Positions 18,050 through 27,231 are shown, counted from the first letter of the stretch. The stretch is DNA of 64,000 nt from Rhodovulum sp. (GCA_002706605.1 PALT01000015.1:1-64000); one strand, 5' to 3'. Program-made: numbers and translations. Notes: a model not told the origin generated them from the letters alone.

Positions 18050-18520
18050 TTACACGTACTTGATACTTAGGACTTCATAGGCCTTTTCACCGCCGGGGGT
18101 TTTCACCTCGACGCTATCGCCTTCGTCCTTGCCGATCAGGGCGCGGGCCAGAGGCGATTTGATGTTCAGCAGACCCTTGTCGATGTTGGCCTCGGCCTCA
18201 CCGACGATCTGATAGGTGCGCTCTTCGTCGGTGTCTTCGTCGACCAGTTGAACGGTCGCACCGAATTTGATCGAGCCCGACAGTTTCGCAGGGTCAATCA
18301 CCTCGGCCAGCGACAACAGCGCCTCAAGCTCTTTGATGCGCCCCTCGATAAAGCTCTGCTTTTCGCGGGCGGCGTGATATTCGGCGTTCTCGGACAGATC
18401 GCCATGCTCACGCGCCTCGGCAATCGCGCGGATCACGGCAGGGCGTTCTTCGCTTTTGAGAACCTTCAATTCAGAATCAAGCGCGGTGTGCCCCGCGCGA
18501 GTCATTGGTATCTTTTCCAT
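18050..18520 (-). CDS. greA: Transcription elongation factor GreA
   Basis: GreA rescues backtracked RNA polymerase by stimulating transcript cleavage in the secondary channel. The 156-residue protein has the N-terminal coiled-coil with its acidic tip (the [11 protein letters not shown] region, about residues 41-51) and a C-terminal FKBP-like globular domain ending in [11 protein letters not shown]. The start at 18520 (MEKIPMT) matches homologs. The ribosome site is weak, and 21 bases upstream there is a terminator-like hairpin and U-tract (listed separately), suggesting control of greA by premature termination. Confidence 0.95.
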   Translation of the reverse strand: MEKIPMTRAGHTALDSELKVLKSEERPAVIRAIAEAREHGDLSENAEYHAAREKQSFIEGRIKELEALLSLAEVIDPAKLSGSIKFGATVQLVDEDTDEERTYQIVGEAEANIDKGLLNIKSPLARALIGKDEGDSVEVKTPGGEKAYEVLSIKYV

Positions 18521-18540
18521 CGCACCATTCTGACGTTGTT

Positions 18541-18570
18541 AAAAAGCGGCGCAACTTTTCGGTGCGCCGC
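18541..18570 (-). promoter_or_regulatory. Terminator-like hairpin in the greA leader
   Basis: Read on the minus strand, GCGGCGCA (18570-18563) pairs perfectly with TGCGCCGC (18553-18546) around a 9-base loop and is followed at once by TTTTT (18545-18541), then greA's ATG at 18520. No minus-strand gene lies upstream for it to terminate, because ETF-QO is divergent. It is therefore a leader attenuator candidate. E. coli greA has a comparable leader giving the short GraL transcripts. Confidence 0.7.
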
Positions 18571-18768
18571 GGACGTTTCAGATACCTGACCCCAGAAAGC
18601 GACCGATTGCAAGACTAAGACGACTGCGGCCATAGGAACATGCTGCACTGCGACGAAATGATGTGGGGTAAGAATTGACCGGCGCGAAACACATCTATAA
18701 CCCTGTGCGAAATTTTGTTTCGTGTGCACGGGGCGCGGTGCACCAAACGTCCATGTAGGGGAAACGAC

Positions 18769-20424
18769 ATGAGCGATATCGAACGCGAATCTATGGAATG
18801 CGATGTGGTGATCGTAGGGGCGGGACCGGCTGGTCTGTCCGCCGCGATCCGCCTCAAGCAGTTGGACAGCGACCTGAACGTGGTCGTTCTGGAAAAAGGG
18901 TCTGAGGTTGGCGCGCACATCCTGTCGGGTGCTGTTCTGGATCCGGCGGGTCTGGACCGTCTGATCCCCGATTGGAAGGCAAAAGGCGCCCCCCTGAACA
19001 CCAAGGTCAAGGTCGACAACTTTTACCTGATGGGTGAGGGCGGCCAACTGCGCGTGCCCAACAAGCTGATGCCGCCGCTGATGAACAACCACGGCAACTA
19101 TATCGTGTCGATGGGCAACGTCTGCCGCTGGATGGCCGAGCAGGCCGAGGAAATGGGCGTCGAGATTTTCCCGGGCATGGCGTGCTCGGAGCTGGTCTTT
19201 GGTGACAATGGCGAGGTCAAAGGCGTCGTTGCAGGTGAGTTCGGCAAGAACCCCGATGGCACCCCCGGTGATGCCTATGAACCCGGTATGGAACTGCTGG
19301 GCAAATATGTCTTCCTGTCCGAGGGCGTGCGCGGGTCGCTGTCCAAAGAGGTGATCGCGAAATACGATCTGGCCGCCAACAGCGACGTGCCGAAATTCGG
19401 CATCGGCATGAAAGAGATCTGGGAAGTCAAACCCGAGAACCACAATGAGGGTGAGGTCACCCACTCGATGGGGTGGCCGCTTGGGTTCAAACAGTCGGGC
19501 GGTTCGTTCATGTACCATCTGGAAAACAACCAGGTGTACATCGGCTATATCATCGACCTGAACTACAAGAACCCGCACCTCTATCCCTATATGGAATTCC
19601 AGCGGTTCAAGCATCACCCCCGAATCGCCAAGGTTCTGGAGGGCGGCAAGCGCGTGGCCTATGGCGCACGTGCCGTGACCAAGGGCGGTTTCCAGTCGAT
19701 CCCGCAATCGGCCTTCCCGGGTGGCGCGCTGCTGGGCTGTTCGTCGGGTTTGGTGAACCTGCCGCGCATCAAGGGCAACCACAACGCGATGCATTCGGGC
19801 ATTGCCGCCGCCGAAGCCGCCTATAAGGCGCTGAGCGCTGGTCGTTCGGGTGACGTGTTGGAAGACTACGATGCCGAACTGCGTACCGGTCCGGTTGGCA
19901 AAGACCTGAAAAAGGTTCGCAACGTGGCTCCGCTGAACGCGAAATACGGTCCGGTGATTGGCGGTCTGATGCTGGGTGGTCTGGACATGTGGTGCCAGAG
20001 CATCTTCAAATTCTCGCCCTTCGGCACGGTCAAGCACGGCAAAACCGATGCCCAAGCCACCGAAGAGGCCAGCAAGCACAAGCCGATCGATTACCCGAAA
20101 CCCGACGGGGTTCTGTCGTTCGATCGTCTGACCAACGTGTCCTTTGCGGCGACCAACCACGAAGAGAGCCAGCCCTGCCACCTCCAGCTCAAGGATCCGT
20201 CGATCCCGATTTCGGTCAACCTGCCGAAATTCGATGAGCCGGCTCAGCGGTATTGCCCCGCAGGTGTGTATGAGGTCGTGCGCGAAGAGGGCGCCGAGCC
20301 GCGCTTTGTCGTGAACTTCCAGAACTGCGTTCACTGCAAAACCTGCGACATCAAGGACCCCAGTCAGAACATCAACTGGGTCACGCCACAGGGCGGTGAC
20401 GGTCCGAATTATCCTAATATGTAA
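18769..20424 (+). CDS. Electron-transfer flavoprotein:ubiquinone oxidoreductase
   Basis: ETF-QO takes electrons from reduced ETF and passes them to ubiquinone at the membrane. The 551-residue protein starts with an FAD-binding VVIVGAGPAGLSAAIRL motif (from about 12) and ends with a ferredoxin-like 4Fe-4S domain. There the cluster cysteines are in RYCPAG and NCVHCKTCDIKDP. Both monotopic-membrane and quinone-site regions are full length. The start is the ATG at 18769. TTGACC (18675) and TATAAC (18696) upstream look promoter-like but with only a 15-bp spacer. It serves the acyl-CoA dehydrogenases, including the DmdC-like one at 12905-14623. Confidence 0.96.
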   Translation: MSDIERESMECDVVIVGAGPAGLSAAIRLKQLDSDLNVVVLEKGSEVGAHILSGAVLDPAGLDRLIPDWKAKGAPLNTKVKVDNFYLMGEGGQLRVPNKLMPPLMNNHGNYIVSMGNVCRWMAEQAEEMGVEIFPGMACSELVFGDNGEVKGVVAGEFGKNPDGTPGDAYEPGMELLGKYVFLSEGVRGSLSKEVIAKYDLAANSDVPKFGIGMKEIWEVKPENHNEGEVTHSMGWPLGFKQSGGSFMYHLENNQVYIGYIIDLNYKNPHLYPYMEFQRFKHHPRIAKVLEGGKRVAYGARAVTKGGFQSIPQSAFPGGALLGCSSGLVNLPRIKGNHNAMHSGIAAAEAAYKALSAGRSGDVLEDYDAELRTGPVGKDLKKVRNVAPLNAKYGPVIGGLMLGGLDMWCQSIFKFSPFGTVKHGKTDAQATEEASKHKPIDYPKPDGVLSFDRLTNVSFAATNHEESQPCHLQLKDPSIPISVNLPKFDEPAQRYCPAGVYEVVREEGAEPRFVVNFQNCVHCKTCDIKDPSQNINWVTPQGGDGPNYPNM

Positions 20425-20438
20425 ACAACACGTGCAAC

Positions 20439-20460
20439 GGGGCGGCCAAATGGTCGCCCC
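20439..20460 (+). terminator. Hairpin terminator after ETF-QO
   Basis: GGGGCGGCC (20439-20447) pairs with GGTCGCCCC (20452-20460), one G-T wobble, loop AAAT. There is no strong T-run after it, so termination may be only partial. Confidence 0.6.
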
Positions 20461-20519
20461 GCATTGCGTTGGGCGCGGGCACTGGGTACGCTTTCCCTGA
20501 ACCGGAAAGGAGCACGTCC

Positions 20520-22244
20520 GTGACAGTATTTTCATTCCGCGCAGTGGGGCTGGCCGCCGCCTTGGCGACCTCGACCATTCTGGCACCGGCCACGACCCAT
20601 GCTGAAACGCCGTCGGGGGCCTATCTTGCGGCCCGCATCGCCAGCTTTAACGGCGATTACAGGGCGGCTGCGGATTACTATCTTGAGGCGCTGATCTCGG
20701 ACCCGTCGAACGTTCTGATCCTTGAGAACGCGACGCTGGCGCTTGCCGGATTGGGGGATTTCACCCGTGCGGGGGCGCTTGCCAAGCGTCTGGAGCAGCT
20801 GAGCGTCGATAGCCAACTGGCCCGCATCATCAACGTGGCCGCCTTGGTGGAACGCGACGCGGTGGATCGGGTTGTCGCGGACATGGACGCGGGCCTGAGC
20901 ATCGGGCCCTTGGTCGATAATCTGTTGCGCGCGTGGGCCTATTTCTATCAGGGGCAGATGTCGGATGCCCTGACCATGTTTGACGAGACCGCCGAGATGC
21001 CCGGCATGCGCGGGTTCGCGGTCTATCACAAGGCGCTGGCGCTGGCCTCGGTCGGGGATTTTGAGGGGGCCGAGGCCCTGTTCGCCGATCCCGAAAACCG
21101 TGTGCTGCGGGCCTCGCGCCGTGGGGTTCTGGCCAATGTCCAGATCCTTAGCCAACTGGAACGCAACGCCGATGCGGTCGCCCTGATTGATGAGGTCTTC
21201 GGCACCGAGCTTGACCCCGGCACGGCGGTTTTGCGCGCGCGGCTGGAGGCGGGCGATACCCTGCCCTTCACGGTCATCACCAGCGGGCGCGACGGTCTTG
21301 CCGAGGTGTTTTATACCGTCGCGGGCGCCCTGAACGGTGAGGCCAGCGATGCCTTTACCCTTGTCTATTCGCGCACGGCGGAATTCCTGCGCCCCGATCA
21401 TGTGGATTCCCTGCTCCTTTCGGCGGCACTGCTGGAACAACTGGGCCAACACGCGCTGGCGACCGAGGTGTACCTCAAGGTGCCCGCCGATGATCCCGCG
21501 TTCTACGTCGCCGAAATCGGGCGTGCGGGGTCGTTGGATGCGGCCGGTCGTCCCGATGCCGCGACCGAGGTTCTGACCCAACTGGCCAAGGCGCATCCCG
21601 AAGTTCCGGTCGTGCATGTGACCCTTGGCGATCACTATAGCCGCCAAGAGGACTGGCAAAACGCCATCGCCGCCTATGACAAGGCCGTGGGCCTGTTCTC
21701 AGTCGAAGAACGCGGCCAGTGGGTCGTTTATTACGCCCGCGCCATCGCGCATGAACGTCTGGGCAATTGGGACAAGGCCGAGCCTGATTTCCTGCGCGCG
21801 CTGGACCTAGAACCGGATCAGCCGCGTGTCCTGAACTATCTGGGCTATTCCTATGTCGAAAAGCAGGAAAAGCTGGACGTTGCGCTGGACATGATCGAAC
21901 GCGCCGTCGCGGCCCGTCCCGACAGCGGCTATATCGTCGATAGCCTTGGCTGGGTTCTCTATCGTCTGGGCCGGTACGAAGAGGCCGTTCCGCATATGGA
22001 ACGCGCCGTCGAACTGATGCCGGTCGATCCGGTGGTGAACGACCACCTTGGCGATGTCCTATGGGCCGTCGGGCGCAAGGTTGAGGCCGAATTCCAATGG
22101 AAGCGCGCCCTGTCCTTTGTCGATCCCGACGATGTGCCGACCGATCTGGACCCCGACCGCGTGCGCCGCAAGTTGGACGTCGGTCTGGACGTTGTCCGGT
22201 CCGAAGAGGGCGCGGATCCCATTTCGGTCGCTGATGGCAATTAA
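20520..22244 (+). CDS. Exported tetratricopeptide-repeat protein
   Basis: 574 residues from the GTG at 20520, preceded by GAAAGGAG (20504-20511); this start gives a proper signal peptide (residues 1-27, ending THAET). TPR-like helix pairs fill the protein and are clearest at about 330-520, for example EVPVVHVTLGDHYSRQEDW, QPRVLNYLGYSYVEKQ and DSGYIVDSLGWVLYRLGRYEEAV. It is probably a periplasmic or outer-membrane-attached scaffold. The stop overlaps the ispE start by 11 bp, so the genes are coupled, but a shared function is not obvious. Homologs are often annotated only as TPR proteins. Confidence 0.88.
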   Translation: MTVFSFRAVGLAAALATSTILAPATTHAETPSGAYLAARIASFNGDYRAAADYYLEALISDPSNVLILENATLALAGLGDFTRAGALAKRLEQLSVDSQLARIINVAALVERDAVDRVVADMDAGLSIGPLVDNLLRAWAYFYQGQMSDALTMFDETAEMPGMRGFAVYHKALALASVGDFEGAEALFADPENRVLRASRRGVLANVQILSQLERNADAVALIDEVFGTELDPGTAVLRARLEAGDTLPFTVITSGRDGLAEVFYTVAGALNGEASDAFTLVYSRTAEFLRPDHVDSLLLSAALLEQLGQHALATEVYLKVPADDPAFYVAEIGRAGSLDAAGRPDAATEVLTQLAKAHPEVPVVHVTLGDHYSRQEDWQNAIAAYDKAVGLFSVEERGQWVVYYARAIAHERLGNWDKAEPDFLRALDLEPDQPRVLNYLGYSYVEKQEKLDVALDMIERAVAARPDSGYIVDSLGWVLYRLGRYEEAVPHMERAVELMPVDPVVNDHLGDVLWAVGRKVEAEFQWKRALSFVDPDDVPTDLDPDRVRRKLDVGLDVVRSEEGADPISVADGN

Positions 22245-23091
22245 CGTTTTCGCACCTGCCAAGGTGAACCTGTCGCTGCACATCACGGGGCAGCGGGCGG
22301 ATGGGTACCACCTGTTGGATAGCCTTGTGGCCTTTGCCCCTGTAGGGGACCGGTTGGTTCTGTCTGCGGGGCAGGGGTTCACCATGTCCGTTGACGGGCC
22401 CGAGGGCGCGGGCGTGCCGGTGGATGACAGTAACCTCGCCCTGCGCGGGGCGCGGTTGGTGTCGGAAAACGGCGTCCATATCGCGCTGACCAAGGACCTG
22501 CCCGCCGCCGCCGGTATCGGGGGCGGATCTTCGGACGCGGCGGCGGCCATTCGCGGGGCCTGTGCCCTGTTTGATGCGCCGATGCCGGATGAGGGGGCGA
22601 TCCTGTCTCTTGGTGCAGACGTGCCGATGTGCATGACGCCCGTGCCCGCGCGCGCCACGGGGATTGGCGGGGAATTGGAACGCGTCACCCTGCCGCGCTT
22701 GCCCGCCGTTTTGGTTAATCCGCGCGTGCCCGTGTCCACGCCGTCGGTGTTTCGCAGCCTAACCCGCCGCGATAACCCGCCCATGCCGGATGTGCCCGCC
22801 TTCGCCGGTGTGTCCGACGCCATCGCGTGGTTGGCGGATCAGCGCAATGATATGCAGGCCGCCGCCATCGCAATCGAACCCATGGTCGCGAGCGTTCTAG
22901 ACGCGCTGGGCGAAACCGGCGCGGCCCTGTCACGGATGTCGGGGTCGGGGGCGACGTGCTTTGGCCTTTATCCAACCGACGCCGCTGCGGCCGAGGCAGG
23001 CGCAGCCATCGCCGCCGCGCATCCCGGTTGGTGGGTGCGCGCGACGTGGTTGGGGGATGTGTCGGAAATGGCGGTGCCGCAGGTCGCCTAG
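22234..23091 (+). CDS. ispE: 4-diphosphocytidyl-2-C-methyl-D-erythritol kinase
   Basis: IspE phosphorylates CDP-methylerythritol in the MEP pathway to isoprenoids. The 285-residue GHMP kinase has AKVNLSLHITGQRADGYH at residues 7-24, the ATP loop PAAAGIGGGSSDAAAA (about 90-105) and the SGSGATCFGLY motif near 240. The start at 22234 lies inside the end of the TPR gene. It converges on a polyprenyl diphosphate synthase gene that uses the pathway's products, the two stops overlapping by 4 bp (CTAG). Confidence 0.95.
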   Translation: MAINVFAPAKVNLSLHITGQRADGYHLLDSLVAFAPVGDRLVLSAGQGFTMSVDGPEGAGVPVDDSNLALRGARLVSENGVHIALTKDLPAAAGIGGGSSDAAAAIRGACALFDAPMPDEGAILSLGADVPMCMTPVPARATGIGGELERVTLPRLPAVLVNPRVPVSTPSVFRSLTRRDNPPMPDVPAFAGVSDAIAWLADQRNDMQAAAIAIEPMVASVLDALGETGAALSRMSGSGATCFGLYPTDAAAAEAGAAIAAAHPGWWVRATWLGDVSEMAVPQVA

Positions 23092-24080
23092 TTGACCCGC
23101 GCCACCACGTAATCGGCGATGTCGTGCAGCATGTCGCGGATCGGATCCGCAGGCAGGGTCAGGATCGCGTCCTTGGCCATCTGCGCCCATTTCAGGGCCT
23201 CGGCGCGGGTATCTTCCAGCGCGTTATGCTTGTTCAGCAGTTCCAGAGCGTGCTCCAGATCGCCGTCGCGCTGATCGCCCTTTTCGATGGTGCGGGTCCA
23301 GAAGGCGCGCTCTTGCTCATCGGCTTTGGCGACGGCCTTGATCACGGGCAGGGTCAGTTTGCGTTCGCGGAAGTCATCACCGACGTTTTTACCCGTCGCA
23401 TCCGACCCCCAGTAATCCAGCAGGTCATCGACGATCTGGAAACTGATCCCCAAGGCATCGCCATAGGTGAACAGCGCCTGAATGGCCGCATCGCCCGCAC
23501 CTGCGATCACGCCGCCAACCTCGGTCGCGGCGGAGAACAGTGCGGCGGTTTTCCCGCGCACGACCTGTAGGTAGATCGCTTCATCCGTGCGCAAATCCTG
23601 CGCGGCGGTCAGTTGCAGAACCTCGCCCTCGGCAATTGTGGCCGAGGCGTTCGCCAGAATGTCCAGCACCCGCAGAGAGCCGGTTTCGACCATCAACTGG
23701 AACGACCGCGAGAACAGGTAATCACCGACCAGAACGCTGCTCTTGTTGTCCCAGAGCAGGTTGGCGGTGGGACGGCCACGGCGCTGGCCGCTTTCGTCGA
23801 CCACGTCGTCATGCAACAGGGTCGCGGTGTGGATGAATTCCACCGTCGCGGCCAGATGCACGTGATAGGGCCCGTCATAGCCACACAGACGCGCGGCCGC
23901 CAAGGTCAGCATCGGGCGCAGACGTTTGCCGCCCGCCTCAATCAGATGCGCGGTCACCTCGGGGATGCGCGGCGCGTGTTTGGACGCCATCCGCTCACGG
24001 ATCAGGGCGTTCACCGCGTCCATCTCGGTGGACAAATGGGCGCTTAGCCGTTCATGGGGTTTCGTAACTGCCACGTCCAA
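23088..24080 (-). CDS. trans-Polyprenyl diphosphate synthase (octa-/decaprenyl type)
   Basis: Elongates allylic diphosphates with isopentenyl diphosphate, probably making the ubiquinone side chain. The 330-residue protein carries both aspartate-rich motifs, LLHDDVVDES (near residue 92) and FQIVDDLLDYWG (near 218), plus GGKRLRPML near 50. The ORF begins at TTG 24080; a GTG at 24074 is an alternative, and AGGAG lies upstream of both. Chain length cannot be read from sequence by eye; decaprenyl is likely because these bacteria use Q-10. Convergent with ispE. Confidence 0.9.
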   Translation of the reverse strand: MDVAVTKPHERLSAHLSTEMDAVNALIRERMASKHAPRIPEVTAHLIEAGGKRLRPMLTLAAARLCGYDGPYHVHLAATVEFIHTATLLHDDVVDESGQRRGRPTANLLWDNKSSVLVGDYLFSRSFQLMVETGSLRVLDILANASATIAEGEVLQLTAAQDLRTDEAIYLQVVRGKTAALFSAATEVGGVIAGAGDAAIQALFTYGDALGISFQIVDDLLDYWGSDATGKNVGDDFRERKLTLPVIKAVAKADEQERAFWTRTIEKGDQRDGDLEHALELLNKHNALEDTRAEALKWAQMAKDAILTLPADPIRDMLHDIADYVVARVN

Positions 24081-24141
24081 CTCTTCACGCTCCTGTCAGT
24101 TGTCTCGACAAACGGGGGGATAAGGAACTAAGTCTCGGCCT

Positions 24142-24366
24142 ATGAAGGAATTGCTTCGCACCACAGACCCGACCGAGATCGCCTTTGCAACCGCCCTGCT
24201 TAGTGGTGAGGGGATAGAAGTTTTTCCGGTCGATGTCCACATGAGCGTGCTAGAGGGCGGCGTGGGCGTATTGCCGCGCCGGTTGTTGATTGCGGACCGC
24301 GATTTGTTCATGGCGCGGGCGATTTTGACGGACAACGGATTTGACTTGCCCGAGGTGCGGGGATGA
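24142..24366 (+). CDS. DUF2007 domain protein
   Basis: 74 residues. The small ferredoxin-like fold of this family usually reads as here: an opening KELLRTTDPTEIAFATALLSGEGIEVF followed by an acidic patch and a LLIADRDLFMARAILTDNGF segment (the first string is residues 2-20 and onwards). It probably binds a small ligand or partner, but no function is established. ATGA overlap with the following methyltransferase gene shows translational coupling, an arrangement common in Rhodobacteraceae. It is divergent from the polyprenyl synthase gene. Confidence 0.85.
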   Translation: MKELLRTTDPTEIAFATALLSGEGIEVFPVDVHMSVLEGGVGVLPRRLLIADRDLFMARAILTDNGFDLPEVRG

Positions 24367-25124
24367 GCGCGCTGGGCGATCTGACCTGCGATGATTTCCT
24401 TGGCGGGCGTCTGTCGATCTGGCAGCCGCGCGATGGCTATCGCGCGGGGGTGGACCCTGTGTTGTTGGCCGCATCCGTGCCCGCGCGGGCGGGGCAATCG
24501 GTTCTGGAGCTGGGCTGTGGCGTTGGCACGGCAAGCCTGTGTCTGGGCTGGCGCATCGCGGACCTGCGCCTGTCGGGGCTGGAACTGCAACCCGACTATG
24601 CCGATCTGGCGCGCAAGAACGCGGATCATAACGGGATCAAGATGGATGTGGTCACCGGTGATCTGGCGCAGATGCCCGATGTCCTGCGCCAGCAGAGCTT
24701 TGATCACGTGATCGCCAATCCGCCCTATTTCCTACAATCGACGCGCAGTGCGGCGCGGGATGAGGGGCGCGAGATCGCCCTTGCGGGGGAAACGCCCCTG
24801 ACCCTGTGGTTCGATGCGGCCATCCGGCGGCTAAACAGCAAGGGCCAATTGACCGTCATTCAACGCATGGAACGTCTGCCCGAGATGCTGTCGTCGCTGG
24901 ACAGTCGCGTGGGCTCCATCACCGTTCAGCCCCTTGGCGGGCGACCGGGGCGGCCGGCGAAACTGGTCCTGATGAGCGCGATCAAGGGCAGTCGCGCCGC
25001 GTTCCGCCTGCTGGAGCCGATCCAGATGCACACCGGTGTGCGCCATGAGGGTGATTCGAACGATTATCCGCCTGCGATTGATGCTGTGATGCGGCAAGGC
25101 GCGCCTTTGGTATGGGCGAAATAA
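24363..25124 (+). CDS. SAM-dependent methyltransferase, TrmN6-like (tRNA1Val adenine-N6)
   Basis: 253 residues with a Rossmann-type SAM-binding motif VLELGCGVGTASLCLGWR (from about 45) and the catalytic NPPYF motif (near 118) typical of amino-methylating enzymes. This matches the TrmN6/YfiC group, which methylates A37 of tRNA1(Val), but related enzymes modify other RNA or protein targets. It starts inside the DUF2007 gene stop (ATGA). No membrane segment. Specificity is inferred from similarity only. Confidence 0.85.
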   Translation: MSALGDLTCDDFLGGRLSIWQPRDGYRAGVDPVLLAASVPARAGQSVLELGCGVGTASLCLGWRIADLRLSGLELQPDYADLARKNADHNGIKMDVVTGDLAQMPDVLRQQSFDHVIANPPYFLQSTRSAARDEGREIALAGETPLTLWFDAAIRRLNSKGQLTVIQRMERLPEMLSSLDSRVGSITVQPLGGRPGRPAKLVLMSAIKGSRAAFRLLEPIQMHTGVRHEGDSNDYPPAIDAVMRQGAPLVWAK

Positions 25125-25250
25125 TGCAAAAGTAGGCCAGTTTCTGCTTGAAACAAAATTTCGGAAAATCGTGCTGCTCTGCCGCGTGACATGTAACAGT
25201 TTCTGTGCTGCACTGTAACAGCCATATGTCATCATGAGAGGAGGACGGCC

Positions 25251-25418
25251 ATGAGCATGAGTTCGCATATTCAGGAACTCCGCAAGAAACACCAATCTCT
25301 CTCGGACCGCGTGGAGCAGGCCCAGCGATCCCCAGGTATTAGCGATCTCGATATTTCCCAGCTGAAAAAAGAAAAGCTGCGTCTCAAGGAACAGATTGAG
25401 CGATTGTCTCAGATCTGA
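25251..25418 (+). CDS. YdcH/DUF465-family small protein
   Basis: A 55-residue, highly charged, helical protein with the family pattern: HIQELRKKHQSLSDRVEQAQ near the N-terminus, then DLDISQLKKEKLRLKEQIERL. It probably forms a coiled-coil dimer; its role is unknown. The start ATG at 25251 follows AGAGGAGGA at 25237-25245. The stop overlaps by 10 bp the stop of the convergent EamA gene. The upstream 25125-25250 gap is AT-rich and contains TGTAACAG twice (about 25193 and 25214). Confidence 0.85.
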   Translation: MSMSSHIQELRKKHQSLSDRVEQAQRSPGISDLDISQLKKEKLRLKEQIERLSQI

Positions 25419-26287
25419 ACGTTTTTCGCGGCGCTTGCTTTTGCGGCAAGCGTCGCCCCCCCAGTGATCAACACCGTTGCAACGGCCAATGACCATGTTG
25501 GCGCGGCAAATCCGGTGACGACCAAAACGATCGTCGACAACAGGGGCGCGGCATAGCTGGCCACGCCAAGCAGTTGCAGATCGCCCCGTTTGACCCCCAC
25601 ATCCCACGTGTAAAACGCAAGGCCCACGGGACCTAGGCCAAGGCCGATGATCGACGCCCATGTCAACGGCGCGGTCGGCCAGACCGGTGTTTCCACCGCC
25701 ATGTGCAAGAGGCCCGACAGAACCGTTGTCGCGCCACAAAACACGACGACGGCGGCGGTCGGTACATTGCCCATCATCCGCGATCCAACCGAATAGGCGG
25801 TCCAAGTCAGCGCGCAGAGAAACGCCACGCCATATCCCGCCATCGCGCCCGTGCTGAACGCCGTTCCGTCACCGCGCAGGATGATCAGGGCCGCGCCCGT
25901 GAACCCCATAAGACCCCCAACCAGATGCAGCGGGCGCAGCCGTTCCCCCGGCAACATTCCCGACGTCAGCACAATCAGCAACGGCCAGAGATAGGCGACC
26001 AACCCCGCCTGCGCGGGCGGCGCAAGGCGCAGCGCGGTAAAGTAGAGCGCGTGATAGCCAAACAGCCCCACCGTCCCCGCCACATAGGCCATCATCGGAA
26101 CGCGGCGCAGCACCGCCCATTCTCCCGTTCGCCACAGCCATCCAAGGCCCAGTAACGTGCCGATACCAAAGCTGAGCATGTTCAACTGCAGTGGTGGCAC
26201 GGGGGCAGAGCCGACCGTGAACAGCGCCAAGAGCGCCCACAAAAGAACGGCGATGAAACCGATGCCGGTTGCGCGGGCTTGGGTCAT
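25409..26287 (-). CDS. EamA-family (DMT) transporter
   Basis: 292 residues with about ten membrane helices in two repeated EamA units (about 10-135 and 150-285), each with the usual short loops and Gly/Pro-rich helices. It is an inner-membrane exporter or importer of small metabolites; the substrate cannot be told. The ATG at 26287 overlaps the LysR stop (ATGA), so the regulator and transporter form an operon, suggesting that the LysR protein controls the transporter. The stop overlaps ydcH-like gene by 10 bp. Confidence 0.9.
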   Translation of the reverse strand: MTQARATGIGFIAVLLWALLALFTVGSAPVPPLQLNMLSFGIGTLLGLGWLWRTGEWAVLRRVPMMAYVAGTVGLFGYHALYFTALRLAPPAQAGLVAYLWPLLIVLTSGMLPGERLRPLHLVGGLMGFTGAALIILRGDGTAFSTGAMAGYGVAFLCALTWTAYSVGSRMMGNVPTAAVVVFCGATTVLSGLLHMAVETPVWPTAPLTWASIIGLGLGPVGLAFYTWDVGVKRGDLQLLGVASYAAPLLSTIVLVVTGFAAPTWSLAVATVLITGGATLAAKASAAKNVQI

Positions 26288-27231
26288 TGTTTCAGGGCGT
26301 CCTCGACAGGAATGATGGTCATCTGTTCGTGGACCCATGCGGTTTTGGCGATCTCTTCCAGCATCCAGTCCCGAAAGGCGACGACATTGGGGCGGTCCTC
26401 GGCCCCTTTGCGGCAAAGAAACCGGAATTGGGCGCTTGTTTCAACCGCGATTCCATAGGGCGCCACCAATCGTCCGTCGGACAGTTCCTTGATGGTCATC
26501 GCGCGCCGCCCAAGGATCACCCCCGCGCCTGACAGGGCCGCATCGACCGCATGGTCGGCCTGCGAAAACTGGGGGCCATGCGAGGGCGAGAAATCAATCC
26601 CCACGGCGCGAAACCACGTGTCCCAGTTGCAGGGCGGGGTCAGGAAATCGATGGAATGATCGAACATCAACGGCGCATGGATCAGGTCCTGTGGCGTCGG
26701 GTACTTCTCGGCCAGTTCGGGCACCATGACCGGCGTGACCCATTCCCGGCCCAGCGGCATTTCCCACAGGCTGGGATCGCCGTCATAGCCGAACCGGATC
26801 GCGACATCGATTTCGTCCGTGTCGAAGTCCATGAACCTGAGGCTGGCCAGAAACCGCAAATCGATCTGCGGATAGGTCTGCGCGAAATCATACAGACGCG
26901 GGGCAAGCCATTTGGCGGTGAACGCGGGCCCCGCGGTGACGTTCAGGGTCGTGGCGTCCTGCAACCGTTTGGTCGTGCGCCACGCGTCGGTCAAGGTATT
27001 GAACCCCGCCGTCACGCCGGGGGCCAATGTGCGCCCCGCCTCGGTCAGTTTGACCGCACGGTTCAATCGCACGAACAGGGGTTGGCCCAAGTGCTCTTCC
27101 AGCGACTTGATCTGATAGGACAGGGCGGCAGGCGTCACGTTCAATTCCTCGGCCGCCTTGGCAAAGGACAGGTGTCGCGCCGCCGCGCCAAAGGCGCGCA
27201 GGGCAGTGAGGGGCGGTAGACGGTCAGGCAT
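26284..27231 (-). CDS. LysR-family regulator, GcvA-like
   Basis: 315 residues. The N-terminal winged helix-turn-helix is clear: PPLTALRAFGAAARHLSFAKAAEELNVTPAALSYQIKSLE (residues 6-45 region) continuing into LGQPLFVR. The C-terminal periplasmic-binding-like effector domain starts near 92. The pattern resembles the GcvA/AmpR subgroup. It is the first gene of an operon with the EamA transporter and is divergent from a 48-residue ORF. A perfect 12-bp inverted repeat brackets the intergenic region, one arm touching this start codon, so autoregulation is plausible. Confidence 0.92.
   Translation of the reverse strand: MPDRLPPLTALRAFGAAARHLSFAKAAEELNVTPAALSYQIKSLEEHLGQPLFVRLNRAVKLTEAGRTLAPGVTAGFNTLTDAWRTTKRLQDATTLNVTAGPAFTAKWLAPRLYDFAQTYPQIDLRFLASLRFMDFDTDEIDVAIRFGYDGDPSLWEMPLGREWVTPVMVPELAEKYPTPQDLIHAPLMFDHSIDFLTPPCNWDTWFRAVGIDFSPSHGPQFSQADHAVDAALSGAGVILGRRAMTIKELSDGRLVAPYGIAVETSAQFRFLCRKGAEDRPNVVAFRDWMLEEIAKTAWVHEQMTIIPVEDALKQ

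Noticed and set aside
18675-18701. TTGACC...TATAAC before ETF-QO as a separate promoter feature
   Set aside because: Sequence boxes are good but the 15-bp spacer is short, so it is only mentioned in the gene entry.
18724-18744. GTGCAC repeated twice upstream of ETF-QO as a stem-loop
   Set aside because: Each copy is itself a 6-bp palindrome, and flanks do not pair; chance is likely.
18502-20586. A 694-codon open frame on the minus strand opposite ETF-QO
   Set aside because: It lies exactly antisense to a clearly conserved enzyme and arises from the GC-rich third codon positions; no conserved motif, and it would overlap greA's leader.
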